The translations under genes were made by a program, and so were the position numbers. Below the pieces are notes generated by a model. The model was not told the origin of the DNA. It ran no database searches and saw nothing but the letters and a program-made list of their open reading frames with translations. 64,000 nt of DNA. Origin: Streptomyces radicis. GTDB taxonomy: Bacteria > Actinomycetota > Actinomycetes > Streptomycetales > Streptomycetaceae. The DNA is taken from NCBI RefSeq assembly GCF_003626575.1, contig NZ_RBDY01000002.1, positions 1-64,000 of the forward strand, given 5' to 3'. This document shows, one piece after another, positions 52,024-60,469 of this stretch. Within the stretch, counting starts at the first letter, position 1. Each line of letters starts with the position of its first letter.

Positions 52024-52224
52024 GTGGAAGAGAGTGTCGCACTTCTTCTCAGTGGGCTCATCGCAGGCGGAGCGCTAGGCGCCCTGATCACCGGTTTTTA
52101 CCCCCCTCGAAGCAGCCTGCCGTTCCTTCGACAGCCAAGGTGCGGGAAGGAGAAGATCACAATCTGTAGTGCTTGCGCGCACACCTGCGTCCACGCCCCT
52201 GATTGGCACCCAGGTTGCTCCTAA
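52024..52224 (+). CDS. Possible small membrane protein with Cys-rich tail
   Basis: 66 aa from a GTG at 52024, with AAGGGAGC at good distance. The first 30 residues form one membrane helix (SGLIAGGALGALITGFY), and the tail has ICSACAHTCVH and a further Cys. It starts 210 bp after array 2, in DNA of lower GC. Support is the ribosome site and membrane helix only; no family recognised. Confidence 0.4.
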   Translation: MEESVALLLSGLIAGGALGALITGFYPPRSSLPFLRQPRCGKEKITICSACAHTCVHAPDWHPGCS

Positions 52225-52311
52225 GGCCCAAAGCAGCGCTCTCCGCCTCGCGTAGTCGCACCTCCGGTATACCGATTCATGAGGGCACTGCCCTTGCACG
52301 CTGGCTCGACC

Positions 52312-52395
52312 CGCCAAAACCCTCTAGGGCTGATCAATGATTCATGGGCAATCGAACGCCCTGCATGTTGAAATCCCTCTAGGGATGATCAAGCT
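52312..52395 (+). repeat. Two degenerate CRISPR-repeat-like sites
   Basis: AACCCTCTAGGGCTGATCAA (near 52318) and ATCCCTCTAGGGATGATCAA (near 52373) lie 55 bp apart. Their core CCCTC-x-AGGG-x-TGAT matches the plus-strand form of the array 1 repeat (CCCTCCAGGGCTGAT). Each keeps a palindromic stem, and in the second the outer stem pair differs from the first. They look like the remains of an older array, about 500 bp beyond array 2. Confidence 0.5.
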
Positions 52396-52509
52396 GAGAC
52401 GGGTGTCGATTTCAGGTCACGTTGCTACGCTCGCCACCCCCCTTACTCGGAGCACTTAAATCGACAAGGCGCGATCCCTACTAATGCGGCAGCGATATCC
52501 ATGCAGTCA

Positions 52510-54993
52510 TCAACCTCGGATGCCATTGCTCGACGTGCGAATCCTCAATTCCTCAGAGGAGATCATCCCGCGTTCGGGACAAACCAGTGATGCAGTAGTT
52601 TCGGTCGGGGTGGCGTCGATTTCGGCGAGGTGGCGGGTGAGGCGTTGGTAGGTGTGTCGGGCGGCTTCGGGGTGGCCGAGGTCGTGGTGGAGGCGCATGA
52701 GGCGTTGGCAGATGGTCTCGTTCGTGGGTTCCCAGGTCGCGGCTTGTTCCAGGAGGGCGAGGGCTTCTTCTGGTGTGGTGTGGTCGGTGAGGAAGACGGC
52801 GGCGTCGATGGCCTTGTGGTGGTAGTGCTCGCGTGCCTCGTCGGCCCAGGGGTAGTCGGCGCCTTCGCACAGGGGGCCGTGGTAGACGTCGAGTGCTTGG
52901 TGCAGCGCGGCTGCTCGTGCGGTGGGCTCCTTGGTGCGGCTCGCTGTGGTGATGGCGGTGGTGAAGGTGTCGACGTCGCTGTGGACGACCTGGGGGTCGA
53001 GGCGGTGGCGGTCCGTGGTGTGGAGGATGAAGGCGGCGCTTCGGCTTCCGGTGACCTGGCGCAGGGTGCGGCGTACCGCGCGGCGGAGGTTGACCAGGTC
53101 TCTGGTGGCGCGTTCGGGGTCGTGGGAGAGGCGTAGTGCGTCGGTGAGGGCTTCGGTGCGCAGGCCGTTGGGATGGGCGGCGAGGATGGCGAGGAATTCC
53201 TTGGCCGCCTCTTTCATCGTGAGCGCGACTTCTTCGCCGTGGAGGTGGAGCGCGAGGCCGCCGAAGAGGCTGATGGTCAGGGCTGGCTTCGCGGTTGTCT
53301 TCGGCCGTTCCTGAACTGCTGTCTGGTCCGGGACCGCGATCGTTGGGGGGTTGAGCGCGTCGATGAGTTCTCGGGCGGGTGCCTCTGCAAGGGCGAACAT
53401 GCCGCATCGGGCGAGGAGTTGATGGTCGGGTCCGGAGGCGTGCTCGACGGTGCCGTCGGGGGCCAGGCGGGCGGTGTTGGCCAGCTGGTCACCGCCCAGG
53501 GAGAGGACGACGAGGTGGTCGGCGGTGGCCGCGGCCTGTGTCGGGAGGTCGGCGTCGAGGAGGACGTCCATCAGCCGCGGGGTGGGGTGGCGGCCGTCCT
53601 GGGAGGCTCGGGCTCGTTCGACGGTGGTGGCCTGGGCGGTGTGGAGCGCTTCGCGTGTGTTCTCGGCCCGGTACCAGCCGGGGACTTCGGGGTGCAGGCC
53701 GGGCAGGAGGGTGTCGGCGAGGTCTCGTGTGGTGATGAGGCGCACGTGCGGGGAGCGTGGTGAGACGCGGGGGGCGGCGCTGAGGATGGCGATCGCGAGG
53801 GCGCGAGCGGCTGCGGGGGCGCCGGGGCCGGTCAGGTTCCATCCGCCGGGGGTGGCGAGGGCGGCGAGGGGGATCTCGGTGCCGTCGCGGTGAGCGCAGG
53901 TGACGGTGCCGGGAGGGGCGGGCCGCGCTGGGGGTGGGCGGCGGGTGATGTCGGCCTGGTGGGCGTCGGCTTCGTCCTGGTCGGCGCGTTGCGCGGCCAG
54001 GGCGGCCTGGGTGGCGGCTCGGACGGCGTCGGAGAGGTTCGGGGGTTCGGCTGCGAGGTCAGGTGGTGCGTGTCGCCTGGCTCGGTGGCGCGCGAGGGTG
54101 ACGGCGGCGGCGATTCCAGCGGCGGTGGTGATGCCGATCAGGGAGGCGGTGCCGACGGTGATCCGCACCGGACGGTCTTCAGGCGTGGAAGCTCGCGGCG
54201 TGCCGGACGTGTCGGTCGCTTCGTCGCGTGCGGTTGAACGGTCGTGGGTCGTCTCCGGGGGCGCGGCGGCTCGGTCGGGTGGTGGGGTCTGCACAGCGTG
54301 GTCGCGTGCGTCGGCTGGCAGGTGGAGGTGCCAACCGGGGGTGAGGAGATCGGGGTCGGTGAGCTTGCGGCCGTCGGGTTGGGTGAGGGGGGTGGACAGC
54401 GCGTAGATCTCCGGCCAGCGGATCGGGTCGCCGAGCTGGTGTGCGGCGATGTTCCAGAGCGTGTCACCGGGGCGGACGACGTGGCGGACCGGGCTTTCGG
54501 GCTCCGCGGAGGCGCGTGCGACTTCCTCGAGCGACGTGGCCGTCGCCACGGTCGCGGAGGCAAGCTCCGGCGAGGGAATGGCCGTTGGGGTGCGCGGGGT
54601 GAGTGCGGCGAGGACGAGGGTGCCGATGCAGGTGGCGACCAGCAGTCGCGGTGCGGACACCGTCTCCAGGTGCGCGGCATGGAGCGAGCGATCGGCGCGC
54701 AGGTGGGGCAGGCGGCGCAGGTACCAGGCGGCCTCGCGGAGGACCGTTGCGGCGAAGGTGGCCCAGCACATCCAGCCGAGCAGGGCGAGGAGTTCGACGG
54801 CGAGGGGGTCGCTGAGGGGCTGGCGCAGGCGGTGGGCCACGTCCTGCGGCGACGTGGACGGGTCGGGCCAGGGCGCCCCGGCCGCCGTCCACAGGATGGT
54901 CGGAACGCCCGCGAGAAGGGCGAGGAGGGCGAGTGCGGCCAGGCTCGCCGACGCCGCGGATCGCCGCCGACCGGGTGCGCCGGTGGCGGTCAC
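52510..54993 (-). CDS. LysM / BTAD-domain membrane regulator
   Basis: 827 aa. Two or three membrane helices at the N-terminus (SLAALALLALLAGVPTILW, LLALLGWMCWATFAATVL, LVATCIGTLVLAAL) are followed by a LysM domain (HVVRPGDTLWNIAAHQLG), another helix (IGITTAAGIAAAVTLA) and a large cytosolic part. The end is a winged-helix plus BTAD domain (ALTISLFGGLALHLHGEEVALTMKEA, then TPR-like repeats), as in SARP regulators but tethered to membrane. It may link wall binding to transcription of the Tad genes. The last 25 residues after TTASLV look foreign, so the 3' end may have been altered. GTG at 54993 overlaps the previous stop. Confidence 0.82.
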   Translation of the reverse strand: MTATGAPGRRRSAASASLAALALLALLAGVPTILWTAAGAPWPDPSTSPQDVAHRLRQPLSDPLAVELLALLGWMCWATFAATVLREAAWYLRRLPHLRADRSLHAAHLETVSAPRLLVATCIGTLVLAALTPRTPTAIPSPELASATVATATSLEEVARASAEPESPVRHVVRPGDTLWNIAAHQLGDPIRWPEIYALSTPLTQPDGRKLTDPDLLTPGWHLHLPADARDHAVQTPPPDRAAAPPETTHDRSTARDEATDTSGTPRASTPEDRPVRITVGTASLIGITTAAGIAAAVTLARHRARRHAPPDLAAEPPNLSDAVRAATQAALAAQRADQDEADAHQADITRRPPPARPAPPGTVTCAHRDGTEIPLAALATPGGWNLTGPGAPAAARALAIAILSAAPRVSPRSPHVRLITTRDLADTLLPGLHPEVPGWYRAENTREALHTAQATTVERARASQDGRHPTPRLMDVLLDADLPTQAAATADHLVVLSLGGDQLANTARLAPDGTVEHASGPDHQLLARCGMFALAEAPARELIDALNPPTIAVPDQTAVQERPKTTAKPALTISLFGGLALHLHGEEVALTMKEAAKEFLAILAAHPNGLRTEALTDALRLSHDPERATRDLVNLRRAVRRTLRQVTGSRSAAFILHTTDRHRLDPQVVHSDVDTFTTAITTASRTKEPTARAAALHQALDVYHGPLCEGADYPWADEAREHYHHKAIDAAVFLTDHTTPEEALALLEQAATWEPTNETICQRLMRLHHDLGHPEAARHTYQRLTRHLAEIDATPTETTASLVCPERGMISSEELRIRTSSNGIRG

Positions 54994-55445
54994 GGCGTGG
55001 ACTCCGTTTCGGTGGCGGTGGTGGTGGCGCGTTCGGCGTGTGCGGTCGCGCGGCCGGTGACCGTGAGGTGGCGCAGTCCGGCGAGTTGGAGGATCTGGGT
55101 GGGCGTGCGGTGGGTGACGTGGACGGTGACGGAGTCGCCCTGGACTTCGACGCGGGCGGTGTCTCCTGTGGAGGTGATGTAGTCGCGGGCCGCCGCGGCG
55201 GCGCGGTCGGGGTCGAGCCGGGGGGTGCCGTTGGCGCGGAGGGCGGCCAGGTCGAGGCGTTGGGCTCCGGTGCGGGCCGCTTCCTGCGCGTTGTCCATGG
55301 CGCGGGTCTTGCCCGCGAGGGCCAGGCCGCCGTCGACGACGATCCCGGTGAAGAGCCACAGCCCGAGGAACGCGCCGATGACGAACGCGGTGACCGCTCC
55401 CCGGTCGTCGTCGGCGGCTCGCCGGAGGGGGCGCGGGGCGTTCAC
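54990..55445 (-). CDS. TadG-like pilus/secretion assembly protein
   Basis: 151 aa. The N-terminal helix with DDDRGAVTAFVIGAFLGLWLFTGIVVDGG is the TadG signature (RGxVxxF and the following hydrophobic segment with Asp). The outer part is short (QEAARTGAQRLDLAAL, then a beta-rich end). It is a minor membrane component of the Tad machine. GTG at 55445 and stop both overlap the neighbours by 4 bp. Confidence 0.82.
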   Translation of the reverse strand: MNAPRPLRRAADDDRGAVTAFVIGAFLGLWLFTGIVVDGGLALAGKTRAMDNAQEAARTGAQRLDLAALRANGTPRLDPDRAAAAARDYITSTGDTARVEVQGDSVTVHVTHRTPTQILQLAGLRHLTVTGRATAHAERATTTATETESTP

Positions 55446-55876
55446 GGGGTGCTCCGGTAGGTGTCGACGGGCGAGGTGCTGGCGGCGGAGAGCGTGACGT
55501 TCCCGGGGAGTCCGGTGCCCAGGAGGTCGTTGAGGTCGCTGTGGCAGGAGACGGTGGCCGTCACCGTGCTGCCGGGGGCGAGCCGTTGGTGGCGGAGTGC
55601 GACGGCGTGGGAGGCACAGCTGGCGCCCGAGGCGTCGAGGGCGGAGGCGGCTGCGCTCCGGGCGGCCTGTTCGGCTTGTGCGGTGGTGTGGGTGAGGGAG
55701 GCGGCGCGGGCGGCGTGGTGGGCGGCGTCCTCGACGCGGACGCGGGCGTCGGTGACGCGGCCGAACCCGACCGCGAGCAGGGCGAGGAGGACCAGCAGCG
55801 GTGTGACCAGCACCAGCTCGACGGTTGCCGTGCCCGCGTCGTTGCCGTTGCGGCGGAAGCGGCGTGGGTCACCCAT
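55442..55876 (-). CDS. TadE-family pseudopilin (second copy)
   Basis: 144 aa. The N-terminus has GTATVELVLVTPLLVLLALLAVGFGRV, the pilin-like helix with conserved Glu of TadE. It continues with a VEDAAHHAARAASL helix and an exported region holding two Cys that may form a disulfide. ATG at 55876, overlapping the previous gene by 8 bp. A similar protein is encoded directly upstream. Confidence 0.85.
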   Translation of the reverse strand: MGDPRRFRRNGNDAGTATVELVLVTPLLVLLALLAVGFGRVTDARVRVEDAAHHAARAASLTHTTAQAEQAARSAAASALDASGASCASHAVALRHQRLAPGSTVTATVSCHSDLNDLLGTGLPGNVTLSAASTSPVDTYRSTP

Positions 55877-56267
55877 CGGTCGCCTCATCTCCCGGGGTGA
55901 GGAAGCGTTCGACGGGGCCCTCGGCGTGGCCTCGGACGGTGAGGTCGAGGCCGGGGACGACGGGGAGGACGTTGCCGTGGATGTCGACCGAGGCGGAGGT
56001 GGGTGTGCGGTGCACCCGCACCGTGGGGTCGTGCAGGACGCGGCCTCCGGCCGCGTCGAGCGTGGCGCGGGCGGTGGCGGCTCCTGTGGTCTTGGTGCCC
56101 TGGGCGGCGCGGGTGTCGGCCAGGGCGCGGGAGGCCGCCGCCTGGGCGATGTGCTGGGCGTGCCAGGCGAGGGCGCATTGGACGGAGAGCAGGGTCAGCA
56201 GCATCAGCACGGGGGTGAGGACGACGAGTTGAGTGCTGGCGGCGCCCCGGTCGCCCGGGTCATTCAC
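55869..56267 (-). CDS. TadE-family pseudopilin (first copy)
   Basis: 132 aa. The helix GAASTQLVVLTPVLMLLTLLSVQCALAWHAQHIAQAAASRAL is TadE-like, although Gln replaces the usual Glu of the pilin helix. The rest is short and beta-rich. GTG at 56267 overlaps the Flp-like gene by 8 bp. With the next gene it would form the pair of minor pilins seen in Tad loci. Confidence 0.8.
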   Translation of the reverse strand: MNDPGDRGAASTQLVVLTPVLMLLTLLSVQCALAWHAQHIAQAAASRALADTRAAQGTKTTGAATARATLDAAGGRVLHDPTVRVHRTPTSASVDIHGNVLPVVPGLDLTVRGHAEGPVERFLTPGDEATDG

Positions 56268-56478
56268 CGGTGTACTCGGCGTCGAGGTCGATGCCGCGGG
56301 TGCGGGCGAGGACCTTGGAGGTGATGATCCCGGCCGCCGCGATGCCGAGCACGGCCAGGATCGCGGTGATGACCATCGTCTCGGTGGTGTAGCCGCCGTC
56401 GGTGGCCAGGCGTTGGCGCAGCTGGTGGGCGCGGGTGCGCATGGCGGCGAGCAGGTGGTTGAGCAGGATGGTGAGCAC
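56260..56478 (-). CDS. Flp-like pilin
   Basis: 72 aa, GTG at 56478. A basic N-terminus is followed by GGYTTETMVITAILAVLGIAAAGIITSKV: a Gly/Thr-Thr-Glu site before a hydrophobic helix, as in prepilins cut by TadV/prepilin peptidase. It is the probable major subunit of the fibre or pseudopilus. No prepilin peptidase gene is in this window. Confidence 0.78.
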   Translation of the reverse strand: MLTILLNHLLAAMRTRAHQLRQRLATDGGYTTETMVITAILAVLGIAAAGIITSKVLARTRGIDLDAEYTGE

Positions 56479-56521
56479 GGCTGGATGTCTTTCGCACGGA
56501 GTTCGGGGCGGGTGAAGGGGG

Positions 56522-57418
56522 TCAGAGGCCCGCCAGGACAGCGGAGAGGGCGGGGGTGCCGATGAAGATCAGGAAGCCGAGGAACTGGAGCACGATCGGC
56601 AGCGCCATCCGTTCGGTGGCGGCCTGCGCGGCGCCCTCGGCCTCGGTGAGCTGGCGGCGGCGCATGGCCCTGGCCTTGGCCTCCAGGGAGGTGCGGACCT
56701 TGGCGCCCTCCGTCCCGGCGAGGGAGATCGTCGCGGCCAGCTCGGACAGTTCGGCGACACCGGTGCGTTCGCCGAGCTGCCCGAGGTGGATCCACGGGCT
56801 GGTCCTGGTGACGGTGGACGCCTGGATCTCGCGGCGGATCCGCCCGGCGGCCCAACCGCGGGGGGCGCGGGAAGCGTCGTCGAGAGCCTGCTGTACGCCC
56901 GCGCCTCCGGCGAGCGCGATCACGGTGAGGTCCAGGACGACGGTGAGCGTGTGCCGCAGCCCGGCTCGTCGCCGCCGCGCCAGCTGTCGCACCTCGGCGT
57001 CGGGCAGGAAGAACAGGCAGGCGGCCAGCAGCAGGCTGGCGGACGTGGGCAGCCACCAGCCCACCCAGGAGGCTGTGCCCAGGCAGAACAGCCCGGACGC
57101 CAGCCACGGGGCGAACAGGCCGACGCCCGCGCTGGCGGCCTTCGCCGCCAAGTGGTCCTCGACCGTGCGCTCGGCCACCTCCAGATCGGCACGAAGTGCG
57201 GCGGTCGGCAGCCCCAGCGCCCGCAGCCCCGGGACGGCGCGCGCCCCGCACCGCGCCAACGCACTGGCCGGACGTCGCTTCTCGGCGACCTCCGGGTTCG
57301 CCGCGGGGTGGCTGAGTGCGGCGAGCAGTGAGGCGAGCGCCGGGCGCGGCGGGCGAAGACCCGCGGCGAAAACGACGAGACCGGTACCGAAGACGGCACC
57401 CAGCAGGATCGCGGTCAT
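56522..57418 (-). CDS. TadC-like type II secretion F-domain protein
   Basis: 298 aa. Membrane platform protein: helices at the start (AILLGAVFGTGLVVFAAG), middle (LFAPWLASGLFCLGTASWVGWW) and end (MALPIVLQFLGFLIFIGTPALSAVL), around a cytosolic T2SSF domain (VLDLTVIALAGGAGVQQALDDASR). ATG at 57418 overlaps the TadB stop by 4 bp. It works with TadB to couple the ATPase to pilin assembly. Confidence 0.85.
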   Translation of the reverse strand: MTAILLGAVFGTGLVVFAAGLRPPRPALASLLAALSHPAANPEVAEKRRPASALARCGARAVPGLRALGLPTAALRADLEVAERTVEDHLAAKAASAGVGLFAPWLASGLFCLGTASWVGWWLPTSASLLLAACLFFLPDAEVRQLARRRRAGLRHTLTVVLDLTVIALAGGAGVQQALDDASRAPRGWAAGRIRREIQASTVTRTSPWIHLGQLGERTGVAELSELAATISLAGTEGAKVRTSLEAKARAMRRRQLTEAEGAAQAATERMALPIVLQFLGFLIFIGTPALSAVLAGL

Positions 57419-58344
57419 GGCCGGGTCACCGCCTCCCGTGCCTGCGCGGGCACAACCAACGGCGCGCCCTGGGGCGTTGGGGCGTGCGGGGCGAGCAGGC
57501 GGGGTGTCTCCTCGATGGCCGCGATGGAGTGGAGCCAGGCGAAGGAGACGGCGAACAGCCCTCCCGCGGTGGCGAGGGCGAGCTGTCCGGCCGGGCTGTC
57601 GAACGGTTCGAGGTAGGGGCGGTTGAGGCAGATCAGCCCGGCCGCCAAGGCGATCGTCGTGGCGCAGCACACGCGCACGGAGGTGCGCGCGCTGGTGCGG
57701 CCCGCCGCGATCCGCTGCCGCATGGCGACCTGCTCGCGGACCGATTCGGCCAACGATCCCAGCAGCGGCGCGAGTTGCCCGGCCTGCCTGCGGGAGGCCA
57801 TCAGCAGGCCGGTGACCACGGCGTCGGCGGCCGGGTCGTTCATCTCCTCGGCGAACGCCTCCAGCGCTCTGGACAGCGGCTGCCCCATCCTGATCCGCCC
57901 GGCGAGAGCCCTCGCCTCCCGCCGGATCGCGGCGGGAGCGACCTCGGCGGCGGCCAGCAACGACTGCTCAAGACCGGCCGCGGCGGAGAGCGTGTCGCGC
58001 AGCATCTCCGTGAAGGTGGCCACCGCCTCCATCCGCTCGACGCGTCGCACGGCCTCGCGATCCGGGCCGAGCAGCTTCGGCAACGTCACCGTCCCGGCCG
58101 CCACGAGCAGTCCGGCGACCGGCCAGCCGGTCAACGCGCCCGCCATCAGCCCGGCCGCGACAGCTCCGACACCTCGGTGCCCGCGCAACGCCCGAGGAAG
58201 GCGGGAAGCGATTCCTCTTCGGCCGCGCTGCCGTTCACCGTTCGCGGGTCGCCGCATGGCGCCCGCGACCAGCAGGACCAGGCCAAGCCCCGCGCAGGCC
58301 CCCAGCAACGCGCCCAGCGGCACGGCCACGACGTCGAGGATCAT
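57415..58344 (-). CDS. TadB-like type II secretion F-domain protein
   Basis: 309 aa. Two N-terminal helices, a cytosolic domain with MEAVATFTEMLRDTLSAAAGLEQSLLAAAE (typical TadB), and two C-terminal helices. It forms the inner-membrane platform with TadC. ATG at 58344 overlaps the ATPase stop by 4 bp. Confidence 0.86.
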   Translation of the reverse strand: MILDVVAVPLGALLGACAGLGLVLLVAGAMRRPANGERQRGRRGIASRLPRALRGHRGVGAVAAGLMAGALTGWPVAGLLVAAGTVTLPKLLGPDREAVRRVERMEAVATFTEMLRDTLSAAAGLEQSLLAAAEVAPAAIRREARALAGRIRMGQPLSRALEAFAEEMNDPAADAVVTGLLMASRRQAGQLAPLLGSLAESVREQVAMRQRIAAGRTSARTSVRVCCATTIALAAGLICLNRPYLEPFDSPAGQLALATAGGLFAVSFAWLHSIAAIEETPRLLAPHAPTPQGAPLVVPAQAREAVTRP

Positions 58345-59696
58345 GCCGACCACCACCCCACGCTGAACGCCTCGGCATCCAGCCCCGCCGCCGCAAGCTC
58401 CTGAAGCGTCTCCGACCGCAGCGGCGTTCCCGGCACGGCCCGGCCCTCAGGACCGGGGCGGAACACCTCGTTGGACACCACCTGGACCCCGTCCGCGGCC
58501 AGCACCTCGCGGACCGAGTCGACCACCCGCCGCCCGGCGGCGTCCCACCCGAGATGGACCACGAAGTGCACCGCGGCGGCGACCATCAGGTTCGTCGCCT
58601 CCGGCGACAGCCGCTCCGGCGACTGCGCGGCGTAGGCGGCCAGCTTGGTGAACACCCCGCGTGAGGTGGAGGAGTGGATCGTCGAGAGGGAGCCGTCGTT
58701 GCCCTGGGACATCGCGTTGCACATCGGCACCACCTCCGCCCCGCGGATCTCGCCGACGATCACCCGGTCCGGTGCCATCCGCAGGCCCCAGCGCACCAAC
58801 TCCGCCTGGTCGACCGCGCCCTGGCCCTCGACGTTCGCCTCGCGCGCCTGCATCGCCACCACATCCGGATGCGCCCGCTGGTCCTGCTCCAGACCGAGTT
58901 CGAGGGTGTCCTCGATCGTCACCAGCCGTTCCTCCGGAGGGATCTCGGAGGCCAGGGCCCGCAGGAACGTGGTCTTCCCGACGTTCGTGCCGCCCGCGAC
59001 GACGACGTTCTTCCGCGCCCGCACCAGCGCCGCCAGGAAGGCGGCCATCGCCTCGTCGCACACCCCCAGCCGCACCAGGTCCCGGAGGGTGACCGTGGTG
59101 AAGCGGTGTTTGCGGATCGACAGCGACACCCGCCGCGTGACCGCCATCGCCGCGAACATCCGCGAGCCGTCCGGCAGCCGCACGTTAAGGCTCGGGCAGC
59201 CCCGGTCGAAACGCCGTTCCTCCACCCCGCTGCGCGCGCCCAGCAGCCGCACCAGCTCGACCAGCTCCTCATCCGAATCCGCCACCGCGGGCCCGCGCCG
59301 CTTGCTGCCGTCCGCGCAGCGCAGCCACACCCGGTCGGCGCCGTTGACGAGGATGTTCTCCACCTGCGGGTCAGCCAGCAGCCGCTCCAGGACGCCAGCC
59401 CCCAGCAGCCGGTCGAGGACGAGCTGCGACACCGACGCCTCATCCTCCTCACCCAGGACCGGACGGCCCGCGGCCAGCTCCGTCCTCGCGAACCGCTCCA
59501 ACTCGTCGGCCACCAGGCGGGCCACGGTCTCCCGACGCCCCGCCTCGTCCTCCGGCGGCAGACCCGCCGTCTCCCGGGCGTGCGCGTACTCGGCCAACCG
59601 GTCGGCCACCCGCCCGGCGAGCGCGTCCACCCACGCCGACGACACAGACGACACCGTCTGCGTCGGCACGGCCGCCGGGTCCGTCACCGCCCTCAT
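58341..59696 (-). CDS. CpaF/TadA-type secretion ATPase
   Basis: 451 aa. Type II/IV secretion ATPase powering pilin assembly. It has the N-terminal domain (ADPQVENILVNGADRVWL), Walker A VVAGGTNVGKTTFLRAL, the Asp box RLVTIEDTLELGL, and the His box SQGNDGSLSTIHSSTSRGV. Length is normal. ATG at 59696 overlaps the CpaE-like gene by 4 bp. It is the best marker that this operon is a Tad system. Confidence 0.93.
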   Translation of the reverse strand: MRAVTDPAAVPTQTVSSVSSAWVDALAGRVADRLAEYAHARETAGLPPEDEAGRRETVARLVADELERFARTELAAGRPVLGEEDEASVSQLVLDRLLGAGVLERLLADPQVENILVNGADRVWLRCADGSKRRGPAVADSDEELVELVRLLGARSGVEERRFDRGCPSLNVRLPDGSRMFAAMAVTRRVSLSIRKHRFTTVTLRDLVRLGVCDEAMAAFLAALVRARKNVVVAGGTNVGKTTFLRALASEIPPEERLVTIEDTLELGLEQDQRAHPDVVAMQAREANVEGQGAVDQAELVRWGLRMAPDRVIVGEIRGAEVVPMCNAMSQGNDGSLSTIHSSTSRGVFTKLAAYAAQSPERLSPEATNLMVAAAVHFVVHLGWDAAGRRVVDSVREVLAADGVQVVSNEVFRPGPEGRAVPGTPLRSETLQELAAAGLDAEAFSVGWWSA

Positions 59697-60469
59697 CGAA
59701 CGCCCACCTCCGCGCCAGCCCGCGCCTCGGCCCGCTCGGAGGCCACCAGCCGTACAGCCGCCGCGAGTTCCCCGGCGGCCGCGAGCAGCGCGGAGCGGCG
59801 CCAGCCCGAGCCGCGCAGTCGTCCTGGCTGCACGCCCCCGAGCGCGGCGGCCGAACGCGGCGCCCACGGCAGCACCACCACCCGGTCGATCCCCACCACC
59901 TCGGCGATTTCGTCAGCCGGGAAGGGGCAGGGGCCCACCACCGCGAGCACCACCCGCCCCTCCCGCGCCGCCAACGCCTCGCGGCACGCGAAGACATGGG
60001 CCAGGCCATCCACCCCGGCCCGCGTCACCAGCACCACCACGTCCGCGAACGCCACCACACCCTCCGTGAAGTCGCCCACACGCCCCACGTCCAGCACAAC
60101 CGTCCCGAAGTCCTCCTCCCCACCCCGCAGCACGCGCCCGCCGTCCGTCGCCAGAAGGCGTACCGCCTCGCGGCACTGCCTCGCCCCCGAAGGGGCAAGC
60201 ACGGCGCGTACGCCGAACGGCAGCTCCTGCGCCGCGCCCAGCACCGAACCGGGATGGGAGCGTCGAGCCGCAGCCGCCAGGTCCAGCAGGCCGGGCGCGT
60301 GCGACCGGGACATTCGCGCCGCCACATCACCCCCGGCGACATCGGCCTCGACCACCACAGGCCGCACCTCGTCCACGGCCACGTCCGGCCAGGCCACCGC
60401 CAGCGCCAACGCCGTCGTCGTCGCCCCGGGAGCGCCCTTCACCGACGCGCAGGCGATCATCCGCCTCAT
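59693..60469 (-). CDS. CpaE/MinD-like ATPase of the Tad operon
   Basis: 258 aa. The N-terminus IACASVKGAPGATTTALALAVAW is a deviant Walker A (KGAPGATTT) of ParA/MinD type, and VVVEADVAGGD and FGTVVLDVGRVGDF follow. Such proteins localise the Tad complex. There is no receiver domain. ATG at 60469, with 4-bp overlap on both sides. Confidence 0.85.
   Translation of the reverse strand: MRRMIACASVKGAPGATTTALALAVAWPDVAVDEVRPVVVEADVAGGDVAARMSRSHAPGLLDLAAAARRSHPGSVLGAAQELPFGVRAVLAPSGARQCREAVRLLATDGGRVLRGGEEDFGTVVLDVGRVGDFTEGVVAFADVVVLVTRAGVDGLAHVFACREALAAREGRVVLAVVGPCPFPADEIAEVVGIDRVVVLPWAPRSAAALGGVQPGRLRGSGWRRSALLAAAGELAAAVRLVASERAEARAGAEVGVR

Noticed and set aside
34451..52400. Defined integrative element with both attachment sites
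   Set aside because: I could not find a second copy of the tRNA-Glu 3' sequence in the window, so the right border is not shown.
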